NCBI GenBank assembly: GCA_964645555.1
Contig: CAZYBP010000003.1
Span: 1-37,563 of the forward strand
Direction of reading: 5' to 3'
DNA: 37,563 nt
DNA from: 2-02-FULL-38-15 sp964645555
GTDB lineage: Bacteria; Patescibacteriota; Microgenomatia; Daviesbacterales; UBA10151
Shown here: positions 16,357 through 25,146 of the stretch, piece after piece
Position numbering within the stretch: the stretch's first letter is position 1
Layout of the letters: each line of letters starts with the position of its first letter
Program-made: the position numbers and the translations under genes
The notes under the pieces: model-generated
Database searches by the model: none
Told to the model about the DNA's origin: nothing
The model's input: the letters and a program-made list of their open reading frames with translations, nothing else

Positions 16357-17313
16357 ATGAGTTTTTTAAAAAACCCCAGGGGTTTTGTTCCGATTATTAT
16401 AGTCCTTGTAGTTGTAGCACTATCAGCCAGTTTACTGATACTTAAAAAAATCACCACAAAAACTGACTCCGGTGTTAAAATTCTTGCTCAAGTAGTTAGC
16501 CAATCTCCACCGCCTTCTCCTACAGCTACCCCAACTTTGGCTCCAACTATCAAACCAACACCAAAACCTACACCTGTTCCTACAACCCCACCGCCTGTGC
16601 TAATAAATAATGCTCCTCCGGGAGCCGGCTACTCAAACCAAACTGTCAATGTTGACGGAGTAAATTACCCTGTTAAAATTGTCGCTGCTGATTTAAACAG
16701 CACCAAAGTTATTGTAGACACAGCTTCAGAATCTAACTGCGCTAATAATTGCCCTGTTTTATCTTTGGCAGATTATGCTTCCAGAAACGGTGCATTTGCA
16801 GGTATTAATGGTTCGTACTTTTGTCCTGCTGATTATGCAAGTTGTGCAGGGAAAACCAATTCCTTTGATACAATCATCATGAATAAAAACAAGGTTTATT
16901 TTAATTCTGATAATAATGTTTATTCCACGGTTCCGGCTGCAATTTTCTCTGCCGGGTCAGCCAGGTTTGTCGGCCAATCCCTGGAATGGGGCAGGGATAC
17001 TTCAGTTGATGCTGTAATTGCCAACTATCCGCTTTTGGTTGCAGGGGGGAATATCAATTTTACAGAGGCCCCAAATGAACCAAAATTCGGGGGTAAAGCT
17101 GCAAGGACATTTATTGCCACCAAAGGCAATATGGTCTATATCGGCATAGTCTACAATGCCTCAATGGGTGAGTCTGCTAAAGTTTTGAAAGCTATGGCCA
17201 TGGACCAGGCCATGAATTTAGACCAGGGTGGCTCTACTGCCCTCTGGTCCGGCGGTTACGTAGCCGGACCCGGTCGCAATATCCCTAATGCAGTTTTATT
17301 TATCCGCCGCTAA
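16357..17313 (+). CDS. Phosphodiester glycosidase (NAGPA/DUF2233-like), membrane anchored
   Basis: 318-residue protein. The N-terminal KNPRGFVPIII segment starts a membrane helix (about 10-29), then a Thr/Pro stalk (about 48-82), then an extracytoplasmic NAGPA domain: AGINGSYFCP, TIIMNKNKVY, ARTFIATKG and the terminal LDQGGSTALW motif conserved in phosphodiester glycosidases. Relatives hydrolyse GlcNAc-1-phosphodiesters or act on cell-wall phosphodiester sugars; the substrate here is unknown. It starts 11 nt after gmk and may be in the same transcript. Confidence 0.85.
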   Translation: MSFLKNPRGFVPIIIVLVVVALSASLLILKKITTKTDSGVKILAQVVSQSPPPSPTATPTLAPTIKPTPKPTPVPTTPPPVLINNAPPGAGYSNQTVNVDGVNYPVKIVAADLNSTKVIVDTASESNCANNCPVLSLADYASRNGAFAGINGSYFCPADYASCAGKTNSFDTIIMNKNKVYFNSDNNVYSTVPAAIFSAGSARFVGQSLEWGRDTSVDAVIANYPLLVAGGNINFTEAPNEPKFGGKAARTFIATKGNMVYIGIVYNASMGESAKVLKAMAMDQAMNLDQGGSTALWSGGYVAGPGRNIPNAVLFIRR

Positions 17314-17315
17314 AA

Positions 17316-17606
17316 TCACACTGTCTTATATCCTCTTTTACCGTGCTTTTTGGAGCGGGACCCTGAAATACGGTGCTGCACTGCCTGGTATCTTTCAGCT
17401 CCTGCCTGCCACATATCCCCCAAACCCCTGACAGTTTTAGTGGCCCTATTTTGCAGACGCCTGCGGACTCCCCTGCTAGCAAGCATGGTACCTGCAGCAA
17501 CAGCTCCGGCTGCGAGCGCCAAGCCTGTTGCTCCCAAGGCTACTTTTTCAGCTATGTCATCCATACCTCCGTCTTTTAATTGTAATCCTTTGTGTTTTCT
17601 TGCCAA
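17316..17606 (-). CDS. Small basic protein with hydrophobic helix, unknown
   Basis: About 96 residues. An Ala/Gly/Val-rich hydrophobic helix (about 23-45) is followed by a strongly basic region (RGVRRRLQNRATK) and a Lys/Arg tail ending KKHGKRGYKTV. A strong Shine-Dalgarno (AGGGGGTGAG) sits 5 nt before a TTG at 17606, which I prefer to the GTG at 17615 because that GTG is part of the Shine-Dalgarno. The leader resembles that of the 35990-36118 gene. Possibly membrane-associated and nucleic-acid or phospholipid binding; no family is recognised. Confidence 0.6.
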   Translation of the reverse strand: MARKHKGLQLKDGGMDDIAEKVALGATGLALAAGAVAAGTMLASRGVRRRLQNRATKTVRGLGDMWQAGAERYQAVQHRISGSRSKKHGKRGYKTV

Positions 17607-17685
17607 TAATCTCACCCCCTCTATATATTGATTAATTTAGGATACCTGAACTTATTGATGAATTAATTAAGAAAGTGTATGAAAC

Positions 17686-17715
17686 TTGTAAAATAGGACA
17701 TTAAAGTATTAGAAT
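17686..17715 (+). promoter_or_regulatory. Promoter of the efflux operon
   Basis: TTGTAA (17686-17691), 18-nt spacer, TAGAAT (17710-17715), then 8 nt to the ATG at 17724. Confidence 0.6.
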
Positions 17716-17723
17716 ATGCCTCC

Positions 17724-18812
17724 ATGAAATTTAAACCTATTTTGAAGCTAACCAGAAAAAAGATAATTCTTTTTACCTTTTTAATACTTTTGACTATTTT
17801 AGGATTTAATTTCCTTACCCCTAAAAAAGTTGCTTCCTTACAACTTGCCCAGGTAAAAAGAGAATCAATCCAATCCGTAGTTTCCGCATCAGGCAGTTTA
17901 ACCGGAAAAAATACAGCTAACTTAAAATTTAAATCCTCAGGAAGGCTAACTTATATAAACATTAAGGTTGGGGATAAAGTTAGCCAATGGTCGGTTATAG
18001 CCGGGCTTGATACCCAACAGATGGCAATCGAACTGCAGCAGGCGCAAAATACTTTAAGAGATAAACAGGCAATAGTTGATAAAATTCATGATGAGGTCAA
18101 AAATCACAATGAAGATGAAACTTTTACCCAACGGCAAACCAGAACTACTGCAGAGGTTGCAGCAGACAATGCCTTTGATAGTGTCAAGGCAGCCCAAAGG
18201 GCCTTTCAGGATGCGGTCATTTTAACTCCGATTAACGGAATTGTGACTCAGGCAATCCAAGTATCAGGCCAAACAGTAAGCAGCGCTGATTTAATTGCCC
18301 AAATTGTTGACACTTCGGAAATCTATTTTGACGCGGATATTGATGAAGCAGATATCAGCAAAATAGCAGCAGGGCAAGTGGCAGAGGTAACGTTAGATGC
18401 TTATGCAAATCAGGTTTTTAATGGTAGTGTTGATCAGATTTTGCCGCAGACAAAAACTACCTCACAGGGTGCAACTGTTGTTTCAGTCAGAATAAAATTA
18501 GATAGTCCGGATTTAACCTTTGTCAATGGTTTGTCCGGTCAGACATCAATAATTACGCACAGTGCAGCCGGTGCCTTAACTATTCCCCAGGAAGCCTTAA
18601 GAGAAGATAATTCAGTTGTTCTTTCCGAAAACGGCCGGTTAATTCCTAAAAAAGTTGAGCCCGGTTTGCAATCAGACACTCAAGTAGAAATTAAAAATGG
18701 TCTGGCAGAGGGTGAAAAAGTAGTTTTAAATCCGTCTTCATTCACAGCCGGCTTTAACCAAAACCGCGGTTTAAGGATGGTATTTCCCTTCTTTGGCGGG
18801 GGCAGAAGGTAA
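17724..18812 (+). CDS. MacA-like membrane fusion (periplasmic adaptor) protein
   Basis: 362 residues. One N-terminal membrane helix (about 13-31) leads to the lipoyl/barrel-sandwich half SSGRLTYINIKVGDKVSQW, a short helical hairpin (about 90-155), the second half APLN-like ILTPINGIVTQ, and beta-barrel and C-terminal domains with TIPQEALR and EGEKVV. It links the permease to the outside of the cell in MacAB-type export. In a cell lacking an outer membrane it may act as an extracellular adaptor or substrate chaperone. First gene of a three-gene operon. Confidence 0.9.
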   Translation: MKFKPILKLTRKKIILFTFLILLTILGFNFLTPKKVASLQLAQVKRESIQSVVSASGSLTGKNTANLKFKSSGRLTYINIKVGDKVSQWSVIAGLDTQQMAIELQQAQNTLRDKQAIVDKIHDEVKNHNEDETFTQRQTRTTAEVAADNAFDSVKAAQRAFQDAVILTPINGIVTQAIQVSGQTVSSADLIAQIVDTSEIYFDADIDEADISKIAAGQVAEVTLDAYANQVFNGSVDQILPQTKTTSQGATVVSVRIKLDSPDLTFVNGLSGQTSIITHSAAGALTIPQEALREDNSVVLSENGRLIPKKVEPGLQSDTQVEIKNGLAEGEKVVLNPSSFTAGFNQNRGLRMVFPFFGGGRR

Positions 18813-18816
18813 TTTA

Positions 18817-19482
18817 ATGGCTTTAGTTAAGCTTTCTAAAATAAATAAAATTTACGAGTCCAGCACAGTTTCTTTTCAAGCCCTAAAAGATATATGTTTG
18901 GAAGTAAAAGTGGGTGAGTTTGTGGCTATTGTTGGAGCATCGGGTTCCGGCAAATCCACCTTAATGCATATTCTGGGATTGCTGGATAAACCAACGTCAG
19001 GCTCATATATTCTGAATGGGCAGGATACTTCTCATTTTAAAGATAATACTCAAGCTGAAATAAGGAATAAAAAGATTGGTTTTGTTTTCCAGTCATTTAA
19101 CTTGCTGCCAAAAACTTCCAGTTTAGATAATGTTTCGCTTCCCCTAATTTATGCAGGTGTATCAAAGACCAAGCGGTCAGATAAAGCCAGGCAGGCTTTG
19201 GCATTGGTTGGGTTAGAAGATAAACTTACTTCTCACCCGAATCAGTTATCAGGCGGGCAACAGCAAAGAGTGGCGATTGCGAGGGCATTAATTAATAACC
19301 CGGAAATAATATTGGCAGATGAACCAACCGGAAATTTAGACTCAAAATCAGGCATGGAGATTATGCAAATTTTTAAAAAGTTAAACCGTGAGGGAAAAAC
19401 TATCATTATGATTACACATGAAGCAGATATTGCAAAAAATGCCAAAAGGACAATCAGGATAAAGGACGGAAGGATAATATGA
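18817..19482 (+). CDS. MacB-type ABC transporter ATP-binding protein
   Basis: 221-residue ATPase of the LolD/MacB class. Walker A GASGSGKST, Q-loop FVFQSFNLLP, signature LSGGQQQRVAIARAL and Walker B ILADEPTGNLD are complete. The ATG at 18817 is chosen over an upstream in-frame start at 18793 because MALVKLSKINKIY matches the family and AGAAGG lies 8 nt upstream. It overlaps the permease gene by 4 nt. Energises export with the adaptor and the FtsX-like permease. Confidence 0.95.
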   Translation: MALVKLSKINKIYESSTVSFQALKDICLEVKVGEFVAIVGASGSGKSTLMHILGLLDKPTSGSYILNGQDTSHFKDNTQAEIRNKKIGFVFQSFNLLPKTSSLDNVSLPLIYAGVSKTKRSDKARQALALVGLEDKLTSHPNQLSGGQQQRVAIARALINNPEIILADEPTGNLDSKSGMEIMQIFKKLNREGKTIIMITHEADIAKNAKRTIRIKDGRII

Positions 19483-20669
19483 ATATTTTTGAAACTATCT
19501 CATCAGCTCTAATTTCAATTTTGGCTAACAGAATGCGTTCATTTTTAACTGTCCTGGGGATTGTCATTGGTGTTACCTCAGTCATACTGCTTATTTCTCT
19601 GGTATCAGGATTGCAAACTTTCATCACTTCCCAAATAGAAGGGCTGGGGTCAAATTTGTTATTTGTTATCCCGGGCAGAATTGGCGGTGCCCGTTCACCA
19701 GGAGGAGTACAAGCTAACAGGTTAGTTTACTCTGATGCTTCAAACTTAAGGAGTAAATTGCAATCAGAAGCCCAAATTTCTGCTGTTATCCAAAGGAATG
19801 CTACTTTAAAATTTAACAGTAAAAATGATAAGGGCGCAGCTGTCTTTGGAGTAGAATATAATTATCCTAAAATTATTTCTATTAAAGTTACTGAAGGGAG
19901 GTTTTTTAAAGAATCAGAACAGCAATCCACCAGAAAAGTAGCTGTGATCGGCCAAACAGTAAAGAAAAATTTATTCGGTGAAGGAAAAGTTTTAGGACAG
20001 ACCCTGGATGTATCAGGTGCAAAATATGCGGTTATAGGTGTAGTAGGTTCCAGGGGATCTATGTTTGGTATTGACCAGGATAATTCCATATTAATCCCCT
20101 TTACTGCTGCACAAAGGCAATTTGGCATAGACAGATTAAATACTATTTATATTTCCGCCAATAATGCTGATAACGTTAAAACTATCCAGGACAAAGCTGT
20201 AACTATTCTTAAAAAGAGGCTATCTGAGGATGAATTTACTATTCAGTCACAGGAGCAGGCTTTATCCACTATTTCCCAAATTACCGGTGTTTTGACAACA
20301 GCATTAGGAGGCATTGCTGCCATTTCCTTGCTTGTCGGGGGCATCGGCATTATGAATATTATGCTTGTCTCAGTTACAGAGAGAACAAGAGAAATTGGTT
20401 TAAGAAAGGCTGTGGGAGCAAAACCAAAAGATATCAGGAACCAATTCCTAATTGAAGCTGTCACTTTATCAGCTTTAGGCGGGATTATTGGCATTATACT
20501 AGGTACAAGCTTTGCTTTCGTCATCGGCAGATTCTTTACCACCACCGTCCCCCTTTGGTCAGTTGGTTTATCGTTTGGATTTTCAATGTTAGTGGGAATA
20601 GTGTTTGGGGTAGCTCCTGCCATCAGAGCTGCCAAATTAAATCCAATACAGGCTCTAAGGTATGAGTAA
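19479..20669 (+). CDS. MacB-like FtsX-family ABC permease
   Basis: 396 residues with the MacB permease layout: helix 1 (about 20-45), a large extracellular MacB_PCD domain (about 50-265), then three C-terminal helices with the conserved RTREIGLRKAVGAK cytoplasmic loop and PAIRAAKLNPIQALRYE end. Unlike E. coli MacB the ATPase is a separate protein. The substrate is probably a peptide, lipoprotein or antimicrobial; it cannot be determined. The 3' end faces the response regulator (3 nt between stops), so a regulatory link is only by proximity. Confidence 0.93.
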   Translation: MNIFETISSALISILANRMRSFLTVLGIVIGVTSVILLISLVSGLQTFITSQIEGLGSNLLFVIPGRIGGARSPGGVQANRLVYSDASNLRSKLQSEAQISAVIQRNATLKFNSKNDKGAAVFGVEYNYPKIISIKVTEGRFFKESEQQSTRKVAVIGQTVKKNLFGEGKVLGQTLDVSGAKYAVIGVVGSRGSMFGIDQDNSILIPFTAAQRQFGIDRLNTIYISANNADNVKTIQDKAVTILKKRLSEDEFTIQSQEQALSTISQITGVLTTALGGIAAISLLVGGIGIMNIMLVSVTERTREIGLRKAVGAKPKDIRNQFLIEAVTLSALGGIIGIILGTSFAFVIGRFFTTTVPLWSVGLSFGFSMLVGIVFGVAPAIRAAKLNPIQALRYE

Positions 20670-20672
20670 TTC

Positions 20673-21029
20673 TTAGCTTGTATTTTTATTTACTATTTTT
20701 AAAAGATCGCTAATGTCAAATGGTTTTTCCAAAAAATCATCTGCTCCAATTTCTGCAGCTATCTTTCTGGTCTCTCTTAAAGCAGAGACAATAATAATGG
20801 GAATATTTTGAGTTTCTTTTTGGCTTTTTAATTTCTTTGCTACCTCTCTGCCGTCTGTACCGGACATCCAAACATCTAATATTACTAAATCCGGATGATC
20901 ACTTTTAATTATTTTCTCCACTGCTGCTCCGTTTGAGGTAGTGATTACCTTATAGCCGCCTTCATCCAGGATTATTCTAATAACTTCCAGGATTGGCAAA
21001 TCATCATCTGCCACCAGTATCGTTTTCAT
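20673..21029 (-). CDS. Single-domain response regulator (CheY-like)
   Basis: 118-residue receiver domain with no output domain: acidic pocket Asp8-10, phosphoacceptor Asp52 (LVILDVWMSG), Ser82 and Lys102 (LEKPFD). It follows the histidine kinase by 5 nt on the same strand and is its likely phosphotarget. With no DNA-binding part it must act by protein contacts or as a relay intermediate. Confidence 0.93.
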   Translation of the reverse strand: MKTILVADDDLPILEVIRIILDEGGYKVITTSNGAAVEKIIKSDHPDLVILDVWMSGTDGREVAKKLKSQKETQNIPIIIVSALRETRKIAAEIGADDFLEKPFDISDLLKIVNKNTS

Positions 21030-21034
21030 ATAAT

Positions 21035-22624
21035 TTACTCCTTAATAATAGGTATCTTAAAATAAAAAGTTGAGCCCTTACCTACTTTACTTTTAACCCA
21101 GATTTTTCCTCCATGGTTATCAACTATTCTTGATGCAATATACAAACCCAACCCCAGCCCGGAAAAAGTATCCTGCTCACCGTCCATACTCCGGAAAAAT
21201 CTGTCAAAAATTTGCTTTTGATGTTTTCCGAGTATACCAATCCCAAAATCCTTTACACTAATTGTAACAAAATTTTCATCTTTAGTACTTTTAATAATAA
21301 TCCTATCTGTTCCGGGGGAATATTTAACTGCATTAGAGATAAGATTAATCAAAACCTGGCCGATTCTATCCCGGTCTACAAAAGTCTGCGCATCAGGCAA
21401 TTTTTTAACAATTAATTTATGGGAAGGGATTGTTGGCTTCAAATCCTCTACAACCTGTAAAATTAAGTCCTTTAAATTAAGTTTAGACCTTTTGAATAAC
21501 AGCTTACCCTCTTCTATCCTGGTTACATCCAGTAGCTCGTGAATAAGCTTGGTAAGGTTGTTAATCTGGAGGTTAATTTTTTCTAAAAAAATATTAGGGG
21601 CTGATTGTCCTTTTTTCCCAAATTGTTCCTGCAACAACTGGGCATAAGCCTTGATGGTAGTTACCGGTGTTTTTAATTCGTGACTGGCAATGGCTAAAAA
21701 CTCATCTTTTTGCTGTTCAAGCTTAATTCTTTTAGTAACATCATGATAATTTACTACAATAGCTTTAATACTGGGCTCGGTTAGAAGATTTGTAGAAATA
21801 AATTCTATCCAGTGCCAGCTGCCATCTTTATGTTTAATCCGGTAATATCCTCTGCTGCTTTCATATGGTTTGTTTACTAGGTTTTTAATTAATTCCTTTG
21901 TTTGTTTTATGTCTTGCGGATGTATCAACTCAAATGGTTTAAACTGGGTAAATTCTCTAGGATCATAGCCTAAAACCTGTGTAGTTGAGGGTGAAGCATA
22001 TATATTTTTGCCCTCCTCATTAATTAATGTAATGGCTTCAGAAGATTTTTCAATTAGGGCCCTAAACCTCTTTTCACGATGGCGCAGTTTCTTCTCCGTT
22101 TGTATCCGCTTTTTTATTTCCACCTCTAATTTTTTCTGGGCCTGTTCTGCTTCTGCCCTGGCTGACTGCTCAATCAAAAGCTGCGCCCTTTCTTCCTCTG
22201 CCAATTTACGATCAGTAATATCCTGAATAAAACCTTCATAGTAGGCCATTTTACCCTTCTCATCATAAATTGCATTAGCACTCTCAGATATCCAAATAAT
22301 GCTGCCATCTTTTCGATACATCTGTGATTCAAAATTAGAAATCTCACCCCTTCTATGAATGATTTTTAAAAACTTTTTCCTCCGGTTGGGGGTTACATAA
22401 GCTAATTCTTCCCTACCTCTGATTTTTTTTAATAACTCCTGAGGAGATTCATAACCAAGTATCCTGGCTAAAGCCGGATTAACTGTAATCAGCCTTCCTT
22501 CAGGGCTTGTCTGAAATATACCCTCCATGGCATTTTCAAACAGTGTTTTATAATCAGAATCTGAGGATTTAGGATGATCAAATCTACTTAGATTATCGGA
22601 CCGTAGGCCCGCAAGTGAAATCAT
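21035..22624 (-). CDS. Soluble PAS-PAS sensor histidine kinase
   Basis: 529 residues without membrane helices. PAS domain 1 (about 25-140) ends in the EGFIQDITDRK motif, a coiled coil (about 143-185) follows, then PAS domain 2 (about 186-300), HisKA with the phosphoacceptor His of ASHELKTPVTT (about residue 315) and HATPase_c with the N box LINLISNAVKYSP and glycine loops DFGIGI and GLGLGLYIAS. It likely senses an internal signal (redox, ligand or energy state) and phosphorylates the adjacent receiver. A TATAAA box ends 7 nt before the ATG. Confidence 0.94.
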   Translation of the reverse strand: MISLAGLRSDNLSRFDHPKSSDSDYKTLFENAMEGIFQTSPEGRLITVNPALARILGYESPQELLKKIRGREELAYVTPNRRKKFLKIIHRRGEISNFESQMYRKDGSIIWISESANAIYDEKGKMAYYEGFIQDITDRKLAEEERAQLLIEQSARAEAEQAQKKLEVEIKKRIQTEKKLRHREKRFRALIEKSSEAITLINEEGKNIYASPSTTQVLGYDPREFTQFKPFELIHPQDIKQTKELIKNLVNKPYESSRGYYRIKHKDGSWHWIEFISTNLLTEPSIKAIVVNYHDVTKRIKLEQQKDEFLAIASHELKTPVTTIKAYAQLLQEQFGKKGQSAPNIFLEKINLQINNLTKLIHELLDVTRIEEGKLLFKRSKLNLKDLILQVVEDLKPTIPSHKLIVKKLPDAQTFVDRDRIGQVLINLISNAVKYSPGTDRIIIKSTKDENFVTISVKDFGIGILGKHQKQIFDRFFRSMDGEQDTFSGLGLGLYIASRIVDNHGGKIWVKSKVGKGSTFYFKIPIIKE

Positions 22625-22631
22625 GGCTAAA

Positions 22632-22660
22632 TTTATACTAAGGGGGGTTTGTAATAATAA
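22632..22660 (-). promoter_or_regulatory. Promoter of the HK-RR operon
   Basis: Minus strand: TTATTA (22655-22660), 17-nt spacer, TATAAA (22632-22637), 7 nt to the ATG at 22624. Confidence 0.45.
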
Positions 22661-22683
22661 ATTAAATAATTGGTAAGAAAATG

Positions 22684-23286
22684 CTAAGTAGCCAGAGTCC
22701 GGGCGTATTCTTCAGGAGTAAACCAAATTGGATCCGGTACTACTTTGTAATTTTCATTTTTAACCAGCTTGGGTTGACCTTCATCTTCTACCACATAATA
22801 TGCAAAACCATGCATTTTTTTAACTGCTTCATAATCAGCATGACCCGGTAAACTGACAGGGTCAACTTCCTCAAAATTAACCGGGCTGTCATCACTGGTA
22901 ACAAGCCATACTTTTCCTATATTTGCAACCAAATGACCTGTTTCTGAGGGAATAAACACACTATCTCCGGCCTTAACTTTTATCGCATAGAAGGATTCAA
23001 CTTCATCGTCTATTGGATTACCTGCCTCATCTCTCTTTCTGGTTTGCAAAAGTACAACACCTTCTCCTTGTATTATCCAATAAGTTTCATCAAGCTTGCC
23101 CACATGGTAGTGACCGTAGGTTTTAATATATTCTCCCCCTACTGTACCTGTTTCCCAAACAGTTATATTTTTTTTATCTTTCCCGCCACGGATCATGTAG
23201 TAATGAAGTTGCGGTCCTTCTGTCTCCGGATGCATTAATACATCCTGCATCATCTTGTGTTCTCTTGCAGCAAAGGGTTTTAACAT
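22684..23286 (-). CDS. Cupin-type glucose-6-phosphate isomerase
   Basis: 200-residue cupin of the archaeal-type phosphoglucose isomerase family, which interconverts glucose-6-phosphate and fructose-6-phosphate with a metal. Cupin motif 1 is TYGHYHVGKLDETYWIIQG with the His and Glu ligands; motif 2 includes PSETGHLVANIG. The C-terminal FEEVDPVSLPGHADYEAV segment matches the family. It replaces the classical Pgi. It starts 5 nt after the DUF2283 gene and is read in the same direction. It feeds the transketolase/transaldolase branch encoded just to its right. Confidence 0.85.
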   Translation of the reverse strand: MLKPFAAREHKMMQDVLMHPETEGPQLHYYMIRGGKDKKNITVWETGTVGGEYIKTYGHYHVGKLDETYWIIQGEGVVLLQTRKRDEAGNPIDDEVESFYAIKVKAGDSVFIPSETGHLVANIGKVWLVTSDDSPVNFEEVDPVSLPGHADYEAVKKMHGFAYYVVEDEGQPKLVKNENYKVVPDPIWFTPEEYARTLAT

Positions 23287-23291
23287 AGAAA

Positions 23292-23507
23292 TTAGGTAGC
23301 GGCAAACTCAATTGGGATTGATTTTGGGCTGCTTTTTTTAGGAAAATCCACATAAAGTTTTTCTAAACCTATAACTTTACCTTTTTTATCCTTACTGACT
23401 ACAGTTCCATCTCCGATTTCTTCAGATACAACCTCTTTTTTTGGATCATCAAACCAAACGGATAGGGTTCTGCCTCTTTTATCATAGTAAATCTTAATCT
23501 TTGACAT
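23292..23507 (-). CDS. DUF2283-like small protein, possible antitoxin
   Basis: 71 residues with the DUF2283 pattern: IKIYYDKRGRTLSVWF, an acidic turn (EEIGDGTVV), and GKVIGLEKLYVDFP. DUF2283 proteins are often encoded next to small nuclease-like toxins. The 5' end overlaps the preceding ORF by 14 nt, so translation is coupled. Here it follows the presumed toxin, the reverse of the most common order. Antitoxin function is inferred. Confidence 0.65.
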   Translation of the reverse strand: MSKIKIYYDKRGRTLSVWFDDPKKEVVSEEIGDGTVVSKDKKGKVIGLEKLYVDFPKKSSPKSIPIEFAAT

Positions 23508-23817
23508 AAATTTCCTCTCCCTCTTTAATTCTATCAGTTAAATAAGTTGTAATAATATACCCTTCTTTACTGCTGATATGATCGGCTACTACACAGACAA
23601 ATACCTTACCAATACTTTTATAATATAAGTGTACTCTTGGATCCTGCTTATTTCTTCTAATTTGGTCAGAATTTTTAAGTGCCTCTTTAACTTTCTTTTC
23701 GTATTTTACCATACTTGGATGCTTGATAGTTGTAATAATTTTCCAATAATCTTGAGTTGTGTGTATAGTTACACCTAAAGGAGTTTTAACCTCAAAAAGA
23801 ATATCTTGAGTAGCCAC
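23494..23817 (-). CDS. BECR/RelE-like small protein, possible toxin
   Basis: 107 residues starting at a GTG. The pattern HTTQDYWKIITTIKHP, then VKEALKNSDQIRRNKQDP and a run of beta strands (VHLYYKSIGKVFVCVV, GYIITTYLTDRI) resembles small RNase folds of the barnase/EndoU/ColicinE5/RelE type (DUF4258-like). His, Arg and Tyr residues that could be catalytic are present. Partner is the overlapping DUF2283 gene. A TATACT box ends 6 nt before the GTG. The toxin assignment is by resemblance and context. Confidence 0.5.
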   Translation of the reverse strand: MATQDILFEVKTPLGVTIHTTQDYWKIITTIKHPSMVKYEKKVKEALKNSDQIRRNKQDPRVHLYYKSIGKVFVCVVADHISSKEGYIITTYLTDRIKEGEEIYVKD

Positions 23818-23823
23818 AAAAAC

Positions 23824-23829
23824 AGTATA
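23824..23829 (-). promoter_or_regulatory. -10 box of the putative toxin gene
   Basis: TATACT on the minus strand, 6 nt before the GTG start at 23817; no clear -35. Confidence 0.4.
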
Positions 23830-23856
23830 ACATTATCTGAAGCGAATATTAGAATA

Positions 23857-24189
23857 TTACCTAATCCGCTCTTTCCAGCATCTTCTGCAGTAGTGAGTTT
23901 CCAGTAGAGATTTTCCTTCCTTGCTCCAAATGTGAAAGGATTTAAACATATTTTTGCTGCATTTATCACATTTGAAAAATTGATATTTAATCCCTATAGT
24001 GGAACCAAATTTTTTCTGGCAAGCTTTACAAAGATGAACTGGGTTTTTAAACCCACTATAGTTTAAGTAATGGTGCCAGGCTTTGTGTATATACTTTTGA
24101 CAATCTGCACATCTAAAGCCTCTATATTCCGGACTAAGATTTATTTTCCAAAGTTTTACTATTTCTAAAAGTCTTTTTTGATAACTCAT
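23857..24189 (-). CDS. Zinc-ribbon protein of unknown function
   Basis: 110 residues with four CxxC pairs (CADC, CKAC, CDKC, CRRC), which would make two four-Cys zinc ribbons. It is basic and aromatic-rich, which suggests nucleic-acid or protein binding. It starts 6 nt after the EamA transporter stop and probably shares the tkt-tal-EamA transcript. No family is recognised. Confidence 0.65.
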   Translation of the reverse strand: MSYQKRLLEIVKLWKINLSPEYRGFRCADCQKYIHKAWHHYLNYSGFKNPVHLCKACQKKFGSTIGIKYQFFKCDKCSKNMFKSFHIWSKEGKSLLETHYCRRCWKERIR

Positions 24190-24195
24190 ATTTAG

Positions 24196-25104
24196 TTATT
24201 TAAATTTTAACAACCCTTTTATTTGAGAATAACTGGTAGCATAAAAAACACCCACAACTATTAAAAACCCTCCAAATATCAGGTTCAGGGTTAATTTTTC
24301 ACCAAAAATAGGGATGGCTGCCAATATGCCAAATAATGGGCCTGTATAGGTAAACAAAGACGTAATAAAGGCTCCGGTTATTTTTAAAGCTTTCTGCATA
24401 AAATAGTAAAAAATTACAGATGAAAATATGGCTGCTCCAAATAAACTTACAATTCCCACCGAAGTGACGGCATTTATATCCAGCGGTTTATATGCTAGTT
24501 CAAAAGGAATTAATAAAGTTAAAATAGTTGCTGATACGGCAAAACTCACAAAATTTATTGTTAAATTACTGTAATGTTCATGTATTTTCTTTGACAGCAC
24601 TAAATAAGCAGACCAGAGAGATATTGATAAAAACATCAAAATATTTCCTGTTGGTGTACCAAAAGAGGCTACATTAAGCCTTGATGCAGATTGCAAAATT
24701 AGAAAAAGAAGACCGGAAAACGCAATGATGGTACCTATTATTCTATTTCTACTTAGTCTCTCACCCAGAATAAAAAAACCTAATACTCCCACAATTATAG
24801 GAGTAAGAGTATAGGTTAAGTTACTAACTAACACAGTTGTATGTTGTATGGCTATACTATAAATGGCTACATTCAAAGAAAAAAAGAGACTGTTAAAGAG
24901 AATCCATTTTGCCTGCTGATCTTTTAAACTAAACCATTCCTTCTGTTTTATATAGAAAGGCAATAAGAGGATTGTAGCTAAAATAAATCTTAAAGCAGTA
25001 AAAATTAAAGGCGGAATTTCCCTTCCACCAAGTTTAACAAAAGTGGGATTCACTGCACCCGCAAAAAAATTTGCCAGTAACAAAAAAATAATACCTCTAC
25101 TCAT
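24196..25104 (-). CDS. EamA/DMT-superfamily transporter
   Basis: 302-residue membrane protein with about ten hydrophobic helices in two EamA repeats. The start (NFFAGAVNPTFVKLG), the middle (LTPIIVGVLGFFILGERLSRN) and the end (TYTGPLFGILAAIPIFGEKL) each carry the family GE-K/R signature. Such proteins move amino acids, nucleosides or other metabolites across the membrane. It follows transaldolase by 42 nt on the same strand; the substrate is unknown. Confidence 0.9.
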   Translation of the reverse strand: MSRGIIFLLLANFFAGAVNPTFVKLGGREIPPLIFTALRFILATILLLPFYIKQKEWFSLKDQQAKWILFNSLFFSLNVAIYSIAIQHTTVLVSNLTYTLTPIIVGVLGFFILGERLSRNRIIGTIIAFSGLLFLILQSASRLNVASFGTPTGNILMFLSISLWSAYLVLSKKIHEHYSNLTINFVSFAVSATILTLLIPFELAYKPLDINAVTSVGIVSLFGAAIFSSVIFYYFMQKALKITGAFITSLFTYTGPLFGILAAIPIFGEKLTLNLIFGGFLIVVGVFYATSYSQIKGLLKFK

Positions 25105-25146
25105 TTGGATGATATTATCTTACAGGATAGGAAGTGCTTGGGCAAA

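Noticed and set aside
16370..16386. AAAACCCC/GGGGTTTT palindrome as a terminator of gmk
   Set aside because: It lies within codons of the glycosidase N-terminus (KNPRGFV) and lacks a T tract of useful length.
23775..23969. Minus-strand ORF bridging the zinc-ribbon and toxin genes
   Set aside because: It overlaps both in another frame and has no start signal or family pattern.
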